A stretch of DNA of 64,000 nt, taken from positions 23,333 through 87,332 of the forward strand of contig CALMIR010000169.1 of the NCBI GenBank assembly GCA_937864265.1. Reading direction: 5' to 3'. The stretch's first letter is position 1, and every line of letters begins with the position of its first letter. The stretch is from an uncultured Saprospirales bacterium (GTDB lineage: Bacteria > Bacteroidota > Bacteroidia > Chitinophagales > Saprospiraceae). A program made the translations under genes and the position numbers. Positions 35,836 to 44,621 of this stretch are shown one piece after another. The notes beneath the pieces were generated by a model. The model was not told the origin of the DNA. It did not search any database and saw only the letters and a list, made by a program, of their open reading frames with translations.

Positions 35836-37695
35836 CTAATCTAGGGTGTAAGTGTATTTCTTTTCTATTTCTTTATAAAATGCTTTTAACACTTCAAAGG
35901 CCATTTTTTTCTGTCCGTTGTCAGAAATGACCCCTTTGCGGTTCCAGCCATCTTGAATGCCGCTTAAATTGCGTCTTGGCGAGCGGAAGTCCACCAATAT
36001 CCAGGGCGTCATGCCCCTTAGGCTGGGAATTTTATGCAACATAAGGAGGCTTTCTTCGTACATCCAGGCCTGATAGTCTTCTGTCCAAAGTAGTTCTTTA
36101 GGGCCATGGTAGTTGTACAAGGCACCCGCTCCAAACTCAGAGATAAAAAAGGGTTTGTTGTGTGTACTCATATCCCAAGTCATCTGTGCGCAAAGGTCGG
36201 GTGTACTGCCATACCAGCCTATGTATTCGTTGATGGAAATCATATCGGCATTTTGGGCGAAGGGGTCGCTGGTCGTAACCCGTTTTCTGGCTTTATCCTC
36301 GTCCCTGTCCAAGGCAGCACTTATTAGCCTATGGTTGTCCAGACTGCGGGCTACTGATGCCAGTTTGTTTAGGAAAATCAGTCGGTTTTCATCGTGCCTT
36401 GGCGTTTCATTTGCCACTGACCACACAATGACTGAAGCTCGATTTTTATCTCGTTCTATCAGCGTACGCAGTTGATTTTCAGCATCTTGATAAGCGATAC
36501 TGTCTGTGTAGTTGATTCCCCAATAAACAGGGACTTCTTCCCAGAGCAAGAAGCCCATTTCGTCGGCTAATCGCGGAGCATGTTCATTGTGGGGATAGTG
36601 GGCTAAGCGAATCATATTGCAATGGAGTTCAGCAGCCCAACCAAAAAGGGTGGCCATATCCTCCCGACTATGTGCCCTGCCGCGCCCAAAAGGGGCTTCT
36701 TCGTGTAGCGATATACCCCTTAGGAAAATGGATTTGCCATTGAGTAGAATATCTTCACCACGTGCCTCTATGGTACGAAATCCGATTCGGTCGCTGATGG
36801 TATCCTGGCTGGTGTTAATTACAACATCGTACAACTTTGGCCGCTCGGGATACCAGCGCAATAAACCAGGGTCTGTAAAATCGAGCGGAGCATATCCTTT
36901 AGCATCGGTTCGTATAAGTTGAGAAAAATGGGCTTCGGGTATGGATATTTGTACCTCTTGCTCTGACTGGCTTCCATCCAATTGTACAAAGCCCATTAAG
37001 CGATCAGGATGTCGCGGGTCGAGTTGAAGTTTGTAATCTCGGATAAAGGTTTTGGGCAACACGAGGAGTGCTACATCGCGTGTCAGACCACCATAGTTCC
37101 ACCAGTCGGTAGTCATATTAGGTACGCGATCGGATTCGCGACGGTTGTCCACTCGGACGATTAAAGCGTTATCACCTTGCTGAATCTGGTCTGTGATTTC
37201 AAAGTTGAAAGGGTCAAAGCCCCCGCGATGCTGGCCTACTTTTTTTCCGTTCAGATAAACATCGGCCTGATAATTGGCTGCACCGAAATATAAAAAAAGC
37301 CGTTCCTGCGCTGATGAGAGTTGCTGAAAGCTGGTTTTATACCACATAGCACCTTCATAGTACAGCAACTCAGCTTGTTGTGTATTCCAGTCGCCAGGCA
37401 CTTGAATGGTAGGTGCAGTATCGAAATCGTATTCTATCCGGTCGGAGATATTTTGGGGTTTGCTATTTGTCCAATAAGGCTTAGCAGATGCTTTGCTGCT
37501 TTCTTTTTCATCAAAAGGTATCCAGGTGCGGTGGTCGCGATAGCCAGTATCATAGGGGTCAATAATGTAATGCCATTGCCCCGATAGCGAATGCGAGGAA
37601 CGCATATAAGCACCTTGAATGAGGGGATAAGGTTTTTGGGCAACAACACCCCAAGTGATACCCATTAATATGAAATAGGTCAGGAAGATACGCAT
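35836..37695 (-). CDS. Secreted GH2 beta-glucuronidase
   Basis: A 619-aa protein with signal peptide (MRIFLTYFILMGITWGVVAQ) and the GH2 order: jelly-roll sugar-binding domain (about 30-215), Ig-like domain (about 216-310), TIM barrel (about 311-619). Acid/base Glu430 (WSVANE) and nucleophile Glu520 (ISEFGAGA) are present, as is NEYIGWYG, the loop that in beta-glucuronidases contains the Tyr contacting the uronate carboxylate. Probable role: release of glucuronate from imported oligosaccharides in the periplasm, ahead of TRAP uptake and UxaC. Same operon as uxuA and the TonB receptor. Confidence 0.9.
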   Translation of the reverse strand: MRIFLTYFILMGITWGVVAQKPYPLIQGAYMRSSHSLSGQWHYIIDPYDTGYRDHRTWIPFDEKESSKASAKPYWTNSKPQNISDRIEYDFDTAPTIQVPGDWNTQQAELLYYEGAMWYKTSFQQLSSAQERLFLYFGAANYQADVYLNGKKVGQHRGGFDPFNFEITDQIQQGDNALIVRVDNRRESDRVPNMTTDWWNYGGLTRDVALLVLPKTFIRDYKLQLDPRHPDRLMGFVQLDGSQSEQEVQISIPEAHFSQLIRTDAKGYAPLDFTDPGLLRWYPERPKLYDVVINTSQDTISDRIGFRTIEARGEDILLNGKSIFLRGISLHEEAPFGRGRAHSREDMATLFGWAAELHCNMIRLAHYPHNEHAPRLADEMGFLLWEEVPVYWGINYTDSIAYQDAENQLRTLIERDKNRASVIVWSVANETPRHDENRLIFLNKLASVARSLDNHRLISAALDRDEDKARKRVTTSDPFAQNADMISINEYIGWYGSTPDLCAQMTWDMSTHNKPFFISEFGAGALYNYHGPKELLWTEDYQAWMYEESLLMLHKIPSLRGMTPWILVDFRSPRRNLSGIQDGWNRKGVISDNGQKKMAFEVLKAFYKEIEKKYTYTLD

Positions 37696-37738
37696 TTTTT
37701 GTACTAAAAAAGAGGTGAAAACTTACGAATGATACAGT

Positions 37739-37769
37739 CAGCCCAGCTAGCGTAGTGCTAACCGGGCTG
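37739..37769 (-). terminator. Hairpin after the T9SS beta-helix gene
   Basis: CAGCCC (37739-37744) pairs with GGGCTG (37764-37769), with an inner TAGC/GCTA helix. It lies just past the stop of the beta-helix gene in the leftward direction and before the beta-glucuronidase; probably a partial terminator or mRNA processing point that lowers downstream expression. Confidence 0.45.
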
Positions 37770-37793
37770 TTATAAATTAGTATGAAAACAAGA

Positions 37794-39305
37794 TTAATTG
37801 CGGATAATCTGACGGGTACTCATCTGCCCACTTGCGTCGAATAAACTGAGCAGATACAAACCCGCAGGTAAGTCAGAGAAGTCAATCTCTGTACGGTCGA
37901 TATTTACATTTTGCATGTTGCTAACAGGGCGTCCAAGGGCATCGTACAGGATAATGCCTTGAATAGGTGTGCCCGACAAGCTGCGAACGAAAAGCGTATG
38001 TGCTACTGGATTGGGATAGTAGAGGATGTTGGCTTCCACAAAAAGATCGCGTGTGCTAGTTGGGAAGTTAAAATCATTGAGGTTGGCACCAATAGGTTGT
38101 CCTTCCGTTCCTGCCGTATAGGATTGCGCTCCTTGGGAATAGCCGTAATCGTGGTAGGTCGAATAACGGTCGATTGAACCGTCGCCAACTGCCGAGGTAA
38201 GTATAGGATCGGGGTCAATACCACTATGATCCCAGTTGGGGGCATCCATTTCCTGGTGATGAGCCATAACCCACCCAAGGGGTAGGGGCGCCGGATTGGT
38301 AAATTCCAGCACCTCTTCAATATTGGTTTCTGCTGTTCCACCTGCTGTTACAGCCTGAATGGCCAACTCGTTCCAATAAGGCACTTGTTCTATGGTATCT
38401 AGGTCCACTTGCGTAAAAGGCGTCGCATCTACTAAGACTTGATTACGAAAAATGTTGTTATGACTGATGACCCAAGAGTCAACATTGCCACTGGCGATAG
38501 TGTCTGGGTCAACCACAGTGCGGTCGTCCTGTTCTGCAGGATCAAGGCTAAATTGGCGTCCCAGGAAAGCACCGTCAGAAACAACATTATTGGTAAAAAC
38601 TAAAGTTTCTACCGGACCGACTGCGAAGCAACGTTGCCCGGTATTGGCCACGGTATTCTGATTAAATTCTGCATAGTTGATATTTCCTCCACCATCGCGG
38701 ATGATTCGGCTGGTGATGTTATACACAAGGTTATTGGTCATAACTATAGAATCAACATCGTTGCCCCTATCGTCTATAAAGCGGCCATTATCCGGGTTGT
38801 TGGTTTCTCCCATCCTACTAATGATGCAATTCCTTACATAGAGCTTCACCCCTGCATTATCGAGCCGGAAGGTCGTTTGACCGGAGTCGTCGAACAAGCA
38901 ATCATCTACGGTAATCCGAATGTCATTGGCTCGGGCGCGTATGATTCGTTCAAAAATAACACCCAGTGTACTGCGTTGAGTCATGTGTATGCCTTCCAGA
39001 ATCAATTCGCCACGCGCTTCAAACAAAGCGTTGATTTCTACATCGGCAGAAGGAGGGTCGCTCACAATTAGAGGACGGGCAAAATCAGGATTTCCGCTTG
39101 ACCGCAAGTGCAGTGTGAAGCCTTCGTGTTCAATAGGGGCATTGACGAAGTAAATGGCACCGCGAGTAAGTTCATAAATACGACCCGGATCGCTAGTGAT
39201 CACATCATTTAGCGTACTACCTGGTGTAACGCTGATGATTTCCTGTGCCTTCAGGTTAAGCTGGCTAAGAATAGCTGCCAAGCATAAAAAGTAAAATCGC
39301 TTCAT
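37794..39305 (-). CDS. T9SS-sorted right-handed beta-helix protein (DUF4957-like), possible polysaccharide lyase
   Basis: About 503 aa from the ATG at 39305, which gives a proper signal peptide (MKRFYFLCLAAILSQLNLKA); an ATG at 39347 is less likely. The central part (about 50-330) has beta-helix turns (LILEGIHMTQRSTL, LYVRNCIISRMG, VMTNNLVYNITSRII, VFTNNVVSDGAFLG) like DUF4957/DUF5123 proteins and chondroitinase-B-type lyases. The C-terminus (about 430-503) is a T9SS sorting domain (YYPNPVAHTLFV, LYDALGRPV, LPAGLYLLSL). A surface-displayed polymer-binding or -cleaving protein next to the receptor. Catalytic residues cannot be assigned. Confidence 0.78.
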   Translation of the reverse strand: MKRFYFLCLAAILSQLNLKAQEIISVTPGSTLNDVITSDPGRIYELTRGAIYFVNAPIEHEGFTLHLRSSGNPDFARPLIVSDPPSADVEINALFEARGELILEGIHMTQRSTLGVIFERIIRARANDIRITVDDCLFDDSGQTTFRLDNAGVKLYVRNCIISRMGETNNPDNGRFIDDRGNDVDSIVMTNNLVYNITSRIIRDGGGNINYAEFNQNTVANTGQRCFAVGPVETLVFTNNVVSDGAFLGRQFSLDPAEQDDRTVVDPDTIASGNVDSWVISHNNIFRNQVLVDATPFTQVDLDTIEQVPYWNELAIQAVTAGGTAETNIEEVLEFTNPAPLPLGWVMAHHQEMDAPNWDHSGIDPDPILTSAVGDGSIDRYSTYHDYGYSQGAQSYTAGTEGQPIGANLNDFNFPTSTRDLFVEANILYYPNPVAHTLFVRSLSGTPIQGIILYDALGRPVSNMQNVNIDRTEIDFSDLPAGLYLLSLFDASGQMSTRQIIRN

Positions 39306-39385
39306 ACAATTGTTATTTTGTGTGGTTATGGCAAAATAGTTGTTCACCTTTATTTTTTCGCATAGCGCAAAAAATGAAAGTTTTT

Positions 39386-42376
39386 TTATCTAAAGCGGAA
39401 ACGCAGTCCTATATCGGCCGTCATTCCATAAAACTCCGATTCGGAAAGAAAACTGGTGTTTCCGACAAAAGCTTGCTCCGGCTGATTGCTGATGTTATTA
39501 ATATTAAGTATCAATTGCCAGTTGCGTTTGGGGCTTAACCAATAGGTAAGACTATAATCCCAGCGTACCGACCGCGCCGTGAAGCCATCCAGTTCTTCTC
39601 GTGCGCCTAATTGGTCGAAAGCATTGTCTTGGTAGAGCATAGACAAGCGCGTTGAAAAACGCCCTAACTCATAACCAACGGTGAGATTGGCAATGGTGTT
39701 GGCTTGGCCTACATTTCTGCCTTGTCGCAAAGTATCAATGGCTGTTGTGTTGATTTGCACAAAAGGTGGCACATCCAATAATAGAGTATCTCTTCGTACA
39801 ATAGAAAAAGGGTAAAGCGTTTTGGAGCGAGCCAGAGTAAGGTTGGCGCCCAATATCAAGCCGCTCCAAGGTTTGGATAGGTTACTGAAATTGGCCTGTA
39901 GGTCGAACTCTATACCTTGTACCTCTGACTCAGGGACATTTTCCGGCTCTGTTACCTGATAACCCTGAAATCGGTTGCCTGCTTCGCGGATAGTATAAGT
40001 GCGAATGTAATCAGTATTGAAAAAGTCCTTTTGGAAAACGCCCACTGTCAGCAGACCAAATTTGTTATAAAAAGAGATATAAGCGTCGTAGTTCCATGCC
40101 GTCGTATGGAGCAGATCGGGCCTGCCTCGATTGATTTCTCGGTCGGTATCGTTGATGCGTTCCCAGGGCACAAGGTTTAGGAAATTTGGTCTAGCCAAAG
40201 ACTTAGTTACGGCAAGTCGAATGTCAAACCAGGGAACAGGCTTGTAACGGAGGTGTGCCATGGGCAAAAGCTCTGTATAACCCTGCGCGGCCACGGTATC
40301 TATTAAGTCACCAAACCCTGATCCGCCGGCATCCTCATCTAGCGGTGGAGCGTTGATGCTCCGATAATTTTGCCGAGTGTCCTCTATGCGTACGCCCCCC
40401 ATAATCATCCAGGCCTTGCCCAAGTTGAATTGAGTCATCAAGTAAGTGCCATATATATCTTCATTGGCTTCATAATCCTCCTGATTGGCTAGGATATTGG
40501 TATCCAACACGGAACGATAGCGGTTGAAAAACGCACGCACCTTTTCTATATCCATTTGAGAATCATAACCCAAGCCTTCGCCAGCCTGATAATTAGTGCC
40601 GAACAAATCGTTATATCCTGTCAAATCAAGGTCTTCATTTAAGTAACTCAACAAAGTGTCGCGTTGGCCAGCGGTGCCAGGCCCGAAGTCGTAGTCCCCA
40701 TATAAAAATGGCCTTATATCTTCGCCCCCTAGGAAATTGACGATTAAAGCACGATTGTTGTCATCCGTGATAAATAGGTCTGTATCCCCTTCCGTAGCGA
40801 CAATATTTTCTGTGGGTAAATAGGGGCGTATGATCAAACCCTCATTGTCGCGATTGCGACGAGTGCCTCGATAGCTAAATCCTGTTTTGAGAAAACCAGA
40901 GGATTTACCACCCAATCTAAAATCGTATTGCAAATCAATTCTACCCGTTAGGTTGGACTCTGTTGTTTCAGTTTCGTCATACGTTATACTTTGAATGAAG
41001 GTCTGATCTATATTGTTGAAGTAGCCGGGTATGACTGCATCAGGTCCCTGGTCAATGACAATATCTGCTTTTTGAGCAGCCTGCTCCCGAAAGCGCATTT
41101 GTAATTCGGAAGGAATCCGCTGTGCAGTTGTCGCATAAGCCCCCAGCCATTTAAGGGAAAATCCTTTGCCCAGAGTATGATCTCCATTTAAAGTATTGGC
41201 GAATAAGTCAATGTTTACTTTTCGTTCCCTGATGTCATATTCCTGGTACGCAGCATCTACTCTGTAACGCCTTCTACGGCGCAATTCATCCCGATTAGTT
41301 CGGCCATAATTACTGTTCCAAACAATACTATGTCGTTCGTTGGGTGTCCAGTCAAAAGTAAAACTGCCTCCAAATCGGTCACGAGTTTCGAGTTGATCAA
41401 TCAAATCAAAATCATCAACCCTTACCTTGAAGATACCTGTTTCGGGATCAATTCCATCGTAACTGTACTGTACATTGATACCATCTGCGCTGCGGTCAGC
41501 TCTTTGAAAATTGCCACTCAGAATAAATCCTAGTTTGTTATTGCTAAAACGATTGCTAAAACTGATGTTTCCCCGCCAGGGTATCAGGCTTTTCTCATGA
41601 TCGTTGTAGCCTTTGAGCAAACGCACATCCAACTCGCGCTCTCGGGATGCCTTTCTTGCGGTAAAATTTACAGTACCACCTATGGCATCTGCGTCCATAT
41701 CCGGGCGGAGCGCCTTGAATAATTCTATTCCAGCCAGCGCATCAGGCGAAATCATACTCAAATCCACCGAACGATCTTGTGCATCAGTAGAAGGAATGCG
41801 TACACCATTGACAGTAATAGAGCTGAATCGAGGCGACATGCCTCTTACAACAACGCGCTGCCCTTCACCCCCGTCGCGTTGTATAGATACGCCGGGTAAA
41901 CGCCCTACACTTTCAGCTGCATTCTGGTCGGGCATTTCCTGCAAACGTTCTTTCGATACGACATTGACGATTGTGTTGGAGTTGATCTGCTGATTAATGG
42001 CTGCTTTTTGGCCAATAGCCTGAGTCGATACAATAATTTCTTCTATGATAACTCCTGCTGAATTCAAGGTTATATTCAGCCTATTTATCTCGCCTCCTTT
42101 TATGGTAACAGTTTGTACTACGTTTTCGTAACCCAGGTAACTGAATACGACTTGGTAATCGCCAGCGGGAATATTATCTAGTAAGTAGCTGCCATCCAGG
42201 TCGGAGGTTGTGCCGATGCCTAGTTCGGACAGACCGACGCTGGCAAAAGCCAGTGCTTCATCATTGGTGCCATCTGTAATTATGCCAGACAGGCTACCTT
42301 TGTCCTGACTCCAAGTCACGTTAGGATATAAGATAGGAAGCGTAGCAAAAAAGATAAATACGAATCGTGCAATCAT
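39386..42376 (-). CDS. TonB-dependent receptor for uronate oligosaccharides (no SusD partner)
   Basis: A 996-aa outer-membrane transporter from the ATG at 42376, chosen because it starts a signal peptide (MIARFVFIFFATLPIL) and because an earlier ATG at 42472 would place the operator inside the gene. Parts: carboxypeptidase-like domain (LSGIITDGTNDEAL), plug domain (LQEMPDQNAAESVGRLPGV, VVVRGMSPRFSSITVNGVRIP, GGTVNFTARK), and barrel ending LGLRFRFR. The plug is of the type seen in proteobacterial carbohydrate receptors rather than SusC, and no SusD gene exists nearby. No N-terminal STN signalling domain. First gene of an operon with beta-helix protein, beta-glucuronidase and UxuA. Confidence 0.92.
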   Translation of the reverse strand: MIARFVFIFFATLPILYPNVTWSQDKGSLSGIITDGTNDEALAFASVGLSELGIGTTSDLDGSYLLDNIPAGDYQVVFSYLGYENVVQTVTIKGGEINRLNITLNSAGVIIEEIIVSTQAIGQKAAINQQINSNTIVNVVSKERLQEMPDQNAAESVGRLPGVSIQRDGGEGQRVVVRGMSPRFSSITVNGVRIPSTDAQDRSVDLSMISPDALAGIELFKALRPDMDADAIGGTVNFTARKASRERELDVRLLKGYNDHEKSLIPWRGNISFSNRFSNNKLGFILSGNFQRADRSADGINVQYSYDGIDPETGIFKVRVDDFDLIDQLETRDRFGGSFTFDWTPNERHSIVWNSNYGRTNRDELRRRRRYRVDAAYQEYDIRERKVNIDLFANTLNGDHTLGKGFSLKWLGAYATTAQRIPSELQMRFREQAAQKADIVIDQGPDAVIPGYFNNIDQTFIQSITYDETETTESNLTGRIDLQYDFRLGGKSSGFLKTGFSYRGTRRNRDNEGLIIRPYLPTENIVATEGDTDLFITDDNNRALIVNFLGGEDIRPFLYGDYDFGPGTAGQRDTLLSYLNEDLDLTGYNDLFGTNYQAGEGLGYDSQMDIEKVRAFFNRYRSVLDTNILANQEDYEANEDIYGTYLMTQFNLGKAWMIMGGVRIEDTRQNYRSINAPPLDEDAGGSGFGDLIDTVAAQGYTELLPMAHLRYKPVPWFDIRLAVTKSLARPNFLNLVPWERINDTDREINRGRPDLLHTTAWNYDAYISFYNKFGLLTVGVFQKDFFNTDYIRTYTIREAGNRFQGYQVTEPENVPESEVQGIEFDLQANFSNLSKPWSGLILGANLTLARSKTLYPFSIVRRDTLLLDVPPFVQINTTAIDTLRQGRNVGQANTIANLTVGYELGRFSTRLSMLYQDNAFDQLGAREELDGFTARSVRWDYSLTYWLSPKRNWQLILNINNISNQPEQAFVGNTSFLSESEFYGMTADIGLRFRFR

Positions 42377-42389
42377 AATACGTAATTGG

Positions 42390-42403
42390 TGTAATCGATT
42401 ACA
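42390..42403. promoter_or_regulatory. LacI-family operator, copy 1 (TonB receptor)
   Basis: TGTAATCGATTACA, a perfect 14-base palindrome with central CG, 13 bases before the receptor start. LacI-family operators typically have such a central CG. Two near-identical copies precede lacI and the sigma gene. Confidence 0.8.
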
Positions 42404-42586
42404 ATTTGAATAAAAACGAGTGTTTTTAGTTTTTCCCTGACAGTATATTAAAAAAAGTGGGTTCTTTGACAAATGATGTGGGAAAAGAAGGAAAAAGTGT
42501 AAGCATAATTCGCTTGTTTTTCCAAATACTTTTCAAGTAAACAACTGGAACATTTAAGCAATGGTTTAAAATTTTGTTTAAAAAAT

Positions 42587-42617
42587 TTTGAACAAAAACC
42601 AGAATAAAGTAGTTTTG
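42587..42617 (+). promoter_or_regulatory. lacI promoter
   Basis: TTTG (42587-42590), 19-base spacer, TAGTTTTG (42610-42617): an exact match to the Bacteroidota consensus. The operator at 42616 overlaps the last two bases of the -7 box, so a bound repressor should block initiation. Confidence 0.7.
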
Positions 42618-42629
42618 CAATCGATTACA
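42616..42629. promoter_or_regulatory. LacI-family operator, copy 2 (lacI autoregulation)
   Basis: TGCAATCGATTACA, one change from a perfect palindrome, 14 bases before the lacI start and overlapping its promoter. Confidence 0.8.
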
Positions 42630-42643
42630 TAAATAACTTTATT

Positions 42644-43663
42644 GTGCTTAAATCCAAAACGACCATACACGATATTGCAAAAGAATTGAATATTACTGCG
42701 GCTACAGTATCCAGAGCGCTGAACGGCAATCAGGCGATTAGTGAACGTACCAGAATAGCAGTAGAGGATATGGCTCGAAAGCTCAACTATAATCCCAACA
42801 AACTAGCTGCATCCCTAAGAACTGGAAAGACATTTACCGTAGGCGTGTTGGTACCAGCTGCTGACCGTTCTTTTTTTGGTTCTATCATTAGGGGGATTGA
42901 AGAAGAGCTTACGCAGGCCGGATATAGCGTTATTGTCGCCCAGACTTATGAAGGACAACAGGCTGAAATCAAAGCTATTGAAACCTTGCTGCGCTTACAA
43001 GTAGATGGTATTATGGCCTCGGTATCTAAAAATACCCAGCGTTATGAACACTTCGAATCGGTATTAAAAGAAGGTATTCCGTTGCTTTTTTTTGATAACA
43101 TTTGGAAAAATATGGCCGTTAGTTCTGTCACAATTGATGATTATTTGGGGGCATACCGGGCTACTATTCACTTGTTAGAGCAAGGGTGTCGCAGGATTGT
43201 GCATTTAGCCGGACTGCAAACTTCCTATGTGTATCAGGAACGCCTACGCGGTTATCAAGCAGCTCTGCGTGATTGGGGGATGCAAAGTGACCCTTCCTTA
43301 GTAGTCGATTGTATATCTGAGGTCAGTGCCGGCCGGCAGGTAGCAGCCAGAGTTTTAGATATTACTCCCCAGGTAGATGGCGTTTGTTCTTCCAGCGATT
43401 TTGCCGCTTTAGGGTTGCTGCAAGAGCTGCAAGCAAAGGGATGCAGGATACCCCATGATATAGCCTTGGTGGGTTTTGCCAATGAACCTTTTACAGAGTA
43501 TGTCAGTCCTGCTTTATCCACTGTAGATCAGTGTACACGACATATGGGCTATACTACCGCACGACTGTTTTTGGATGAACTGAGTGCTAAAGTAAAATTT
43601 GTGCCACGGTCTATGGTATTACAACCTGAATTGATTATCAGGGCTTCGTCCAAACGGGTATAA
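42644..43663 (+). CDS. LacI-family transcriptional regulator
   Basis: A 339-aa repressor starting with GTG: helix-turn-helix TTIHDIAKELNITAATVSRALNG (residues 5-28), hinge helix NPNKLAASLRTG (about 50-61), and a periplasmic-binding-protein-like sensor domain (about 63-330; VGVLVPAADRSFFGSIIRGIEEEL, VDGIMASVSKN, VCSSSDFAALGLL, VGFANEPFTEYVSPALSTVDQ). It probably responds to a uronate or sugar acid and controls the receptor operon, itself and the sigma gene through three copies of TGYAATCGATTRCA. Bacteroidota usually control such loci with hybrid two-component systems or SusR-like proteins, but LacI control of uronate genes (ExuR/KdgR-like) is known in this phylum. Confidence 0.93.
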   Translation: MLKSKTTIHDIAKELNITAATVSRALNGNQAISERTRIAVEDMARKLNYNPNKLAASLRTGKTFTVGVLVPAADRSFFGSIIRGIEEELTQAGYSVIVAQTYEGQQAEIKAIETLLRLQVDGIMASVSKNTQRYEHFESVLKEGIPLLFFDNIWKNMAVSSVTIDDYLGAYRATIHLLEQGCRRIVHLAGLQTSYVYQERLRGYQAALRDWGMQSDPSLVVDCISEVSAGRQVAARVLDITPQVDGVCSSSDFAALGLLQELQAKGCRIPHDIALVGFANEPFTEYVSPALSTVDQCTRHMGYTTARLFLDELSAKVKFVPRSMVLQPELIIRASSKRV

Positions 43664-43681
43664 ATTTTTTTTTAAAACTAA

Positions 43682-43695
43682 TGTAATCGATTGCA
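43682..43695. promoter_or_regulatory. LacI-family operator, copy 3 (sigma factor gene)
   Basis: TGTAATCGATTGCA, one change from a perfect palindrome, between lacI and the sigma gene, 13 bases before the sigma ATG. A TTG in-frame start at 43691 would fall inside the operator and is rejected. Confidence 0.8.
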
Positions 43696-43708
43696 TAAAA
43701 ACTACAAT

Positions 43709-44302
43709 ATGTTACCATCTACCACCATCTCTCCCAAGTTACAGTCCCTTAAGAACTCGGAACAAGAGTTGCTTACCCGAATCCGTTATCAGCATGATCA
43801 ACAGGCATTCGCACTGATTTTTAATCAGTACTACTCATGGCTTTGTGAACGGGCATATCCTTTTTGCCAATGCGAGCAAAAAGCGAAAGAAATTGTCTTG
43901 GATGTTTTTACCAAATTATGGAATAGAAAAGACGAAATCAGTACGGATACCCAATTGAAATCATACCTTTTTATAGCAGTACGTAACCGGGCATTGGATT
44001 ATTTTCGACAGGCTCAATTGCATCAAAAACGACAGGCCAACGTACAAGTATTTTATACTGAAATTAGTGAAAGCCCAGAGGAAGGCTTTATTTGCGAGGA
44101 ATTCACAAAGGCGGTAGAACTAGCCATTAACAATTTACCGCCGCAGGGGCAATATATTTTCCGGCTTAGTCGGGAGAGAAACTTAAAGTATCGGGAAATT
44201 GCGGAAGAGTTGAGCATTTCCATCAAAACTGTAGAAACACATATGCGCCGTGCATTTATACAACTCAGAGAGGAATTAAGCCCATGGCTTCATCCTAGAT
44301 AG
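43709..44302 (+). CDS. ECF-type RNA polymerase sigma factor
   Basis: A 197-aa sigma-70 family protein of the Bacteroidota ECF type: region 2 (QAFALIFNQYYSWLCERAYPFC, AKEIVLDVFTKLWNRKDEI, QLKSYLFIAVRNRALDYFRQ) and region 4 (AINNLPPQGQYIFRLSRERNLKYREIAEELSISIKTVETHMRRAFIQLREEL). The ATG at 43709 is used. Such sigma factors are normally held by a FecR-type anti-sigma factor and released by a TonB receptor signal; here the candidate anti-sigma is only 77 aa and the receptor has no STN domain. Its gene carries its own copy of the LacI operator. Confidence 0.92.
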   Translation: MLPSTTISPKLQSLKNSEQELLTRIRYQHDQQAFALIFNQYYSWLCERAYPFCQCEQKAKEIVLDVFTKLWNRKDEISTDTQLKSYLFIAVRNRALDYFRQAQLHQKRQANVQVFYTEISESPEEGFICEEFTKAVELAINNLPPQGQYIFRLSRERNLKYREIAEELSISIKTVETHMRRAFIQLREELSPWLHPR

Positions 44303-44387
44303 TCTGGGTGCAGGGATACTTATTTACCATGGTGTAAGGGTAATTCTGCCTCCGCCCGTTATTGGTTTGTAGCATATTTCTGAGTTT

Positions 44388-44621
44388 ATGGACTATCGTT
44401 TACTGGATTTCGCGATTCGGCACATTACGGGCAATTTGGAAGAATCTGAGCAAGAATCAATAGATAATTTACTGGATTTTCCAGATCAGCAACAAATTTA
44501 CACAGATATGTCACGTATATGGTATATAGCACAACCTCGTTTATCTGATTTTGAGCCAAAAAAAGCTTGGCGCGAATGGCAACAAAATATATTGGGAGAT
44601 GAATCGCAAACAGTTTTTTAG
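44388..44621 (+). CDS. Short FecR-N-like protein, probable stand-alone anti-sigma domain
   Basis: A 77-aa acidic protein. The pattern (short helix, TGNLEESEQESIDNLLDFPDQQQIYTDMSRIWYIA, then FEPKKAWREWQQNI) matches the cytoplasmic N-terminal domain of FecR anti-sigma factors, which bind the sigma factor, but the membrane helix and periplasmic FecR domain are missing. The reading frame stops inside the start of the next gene (23-base overlap with 44599), so it does not look like a simple frameshift of a longer gene. It may be a soluble anti-sigma factor or a truncated relic. Confidence 0.65.
   Translation: MDYRLLDFAIRHITGNLEESEQESIDNLLDFPDQQQIYTDMSRIWYIAQPRLSDFEPKKAWREWQQNILGDESQTVF

Noticed and set aside
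42377..42472. Upstream start giving the TonB receptor 32 extra residues
   Set aside because: The added residues are not signal-like and would place the operator palindrome inside the gene; the ATG at 42376 starts a normal signal peptide.
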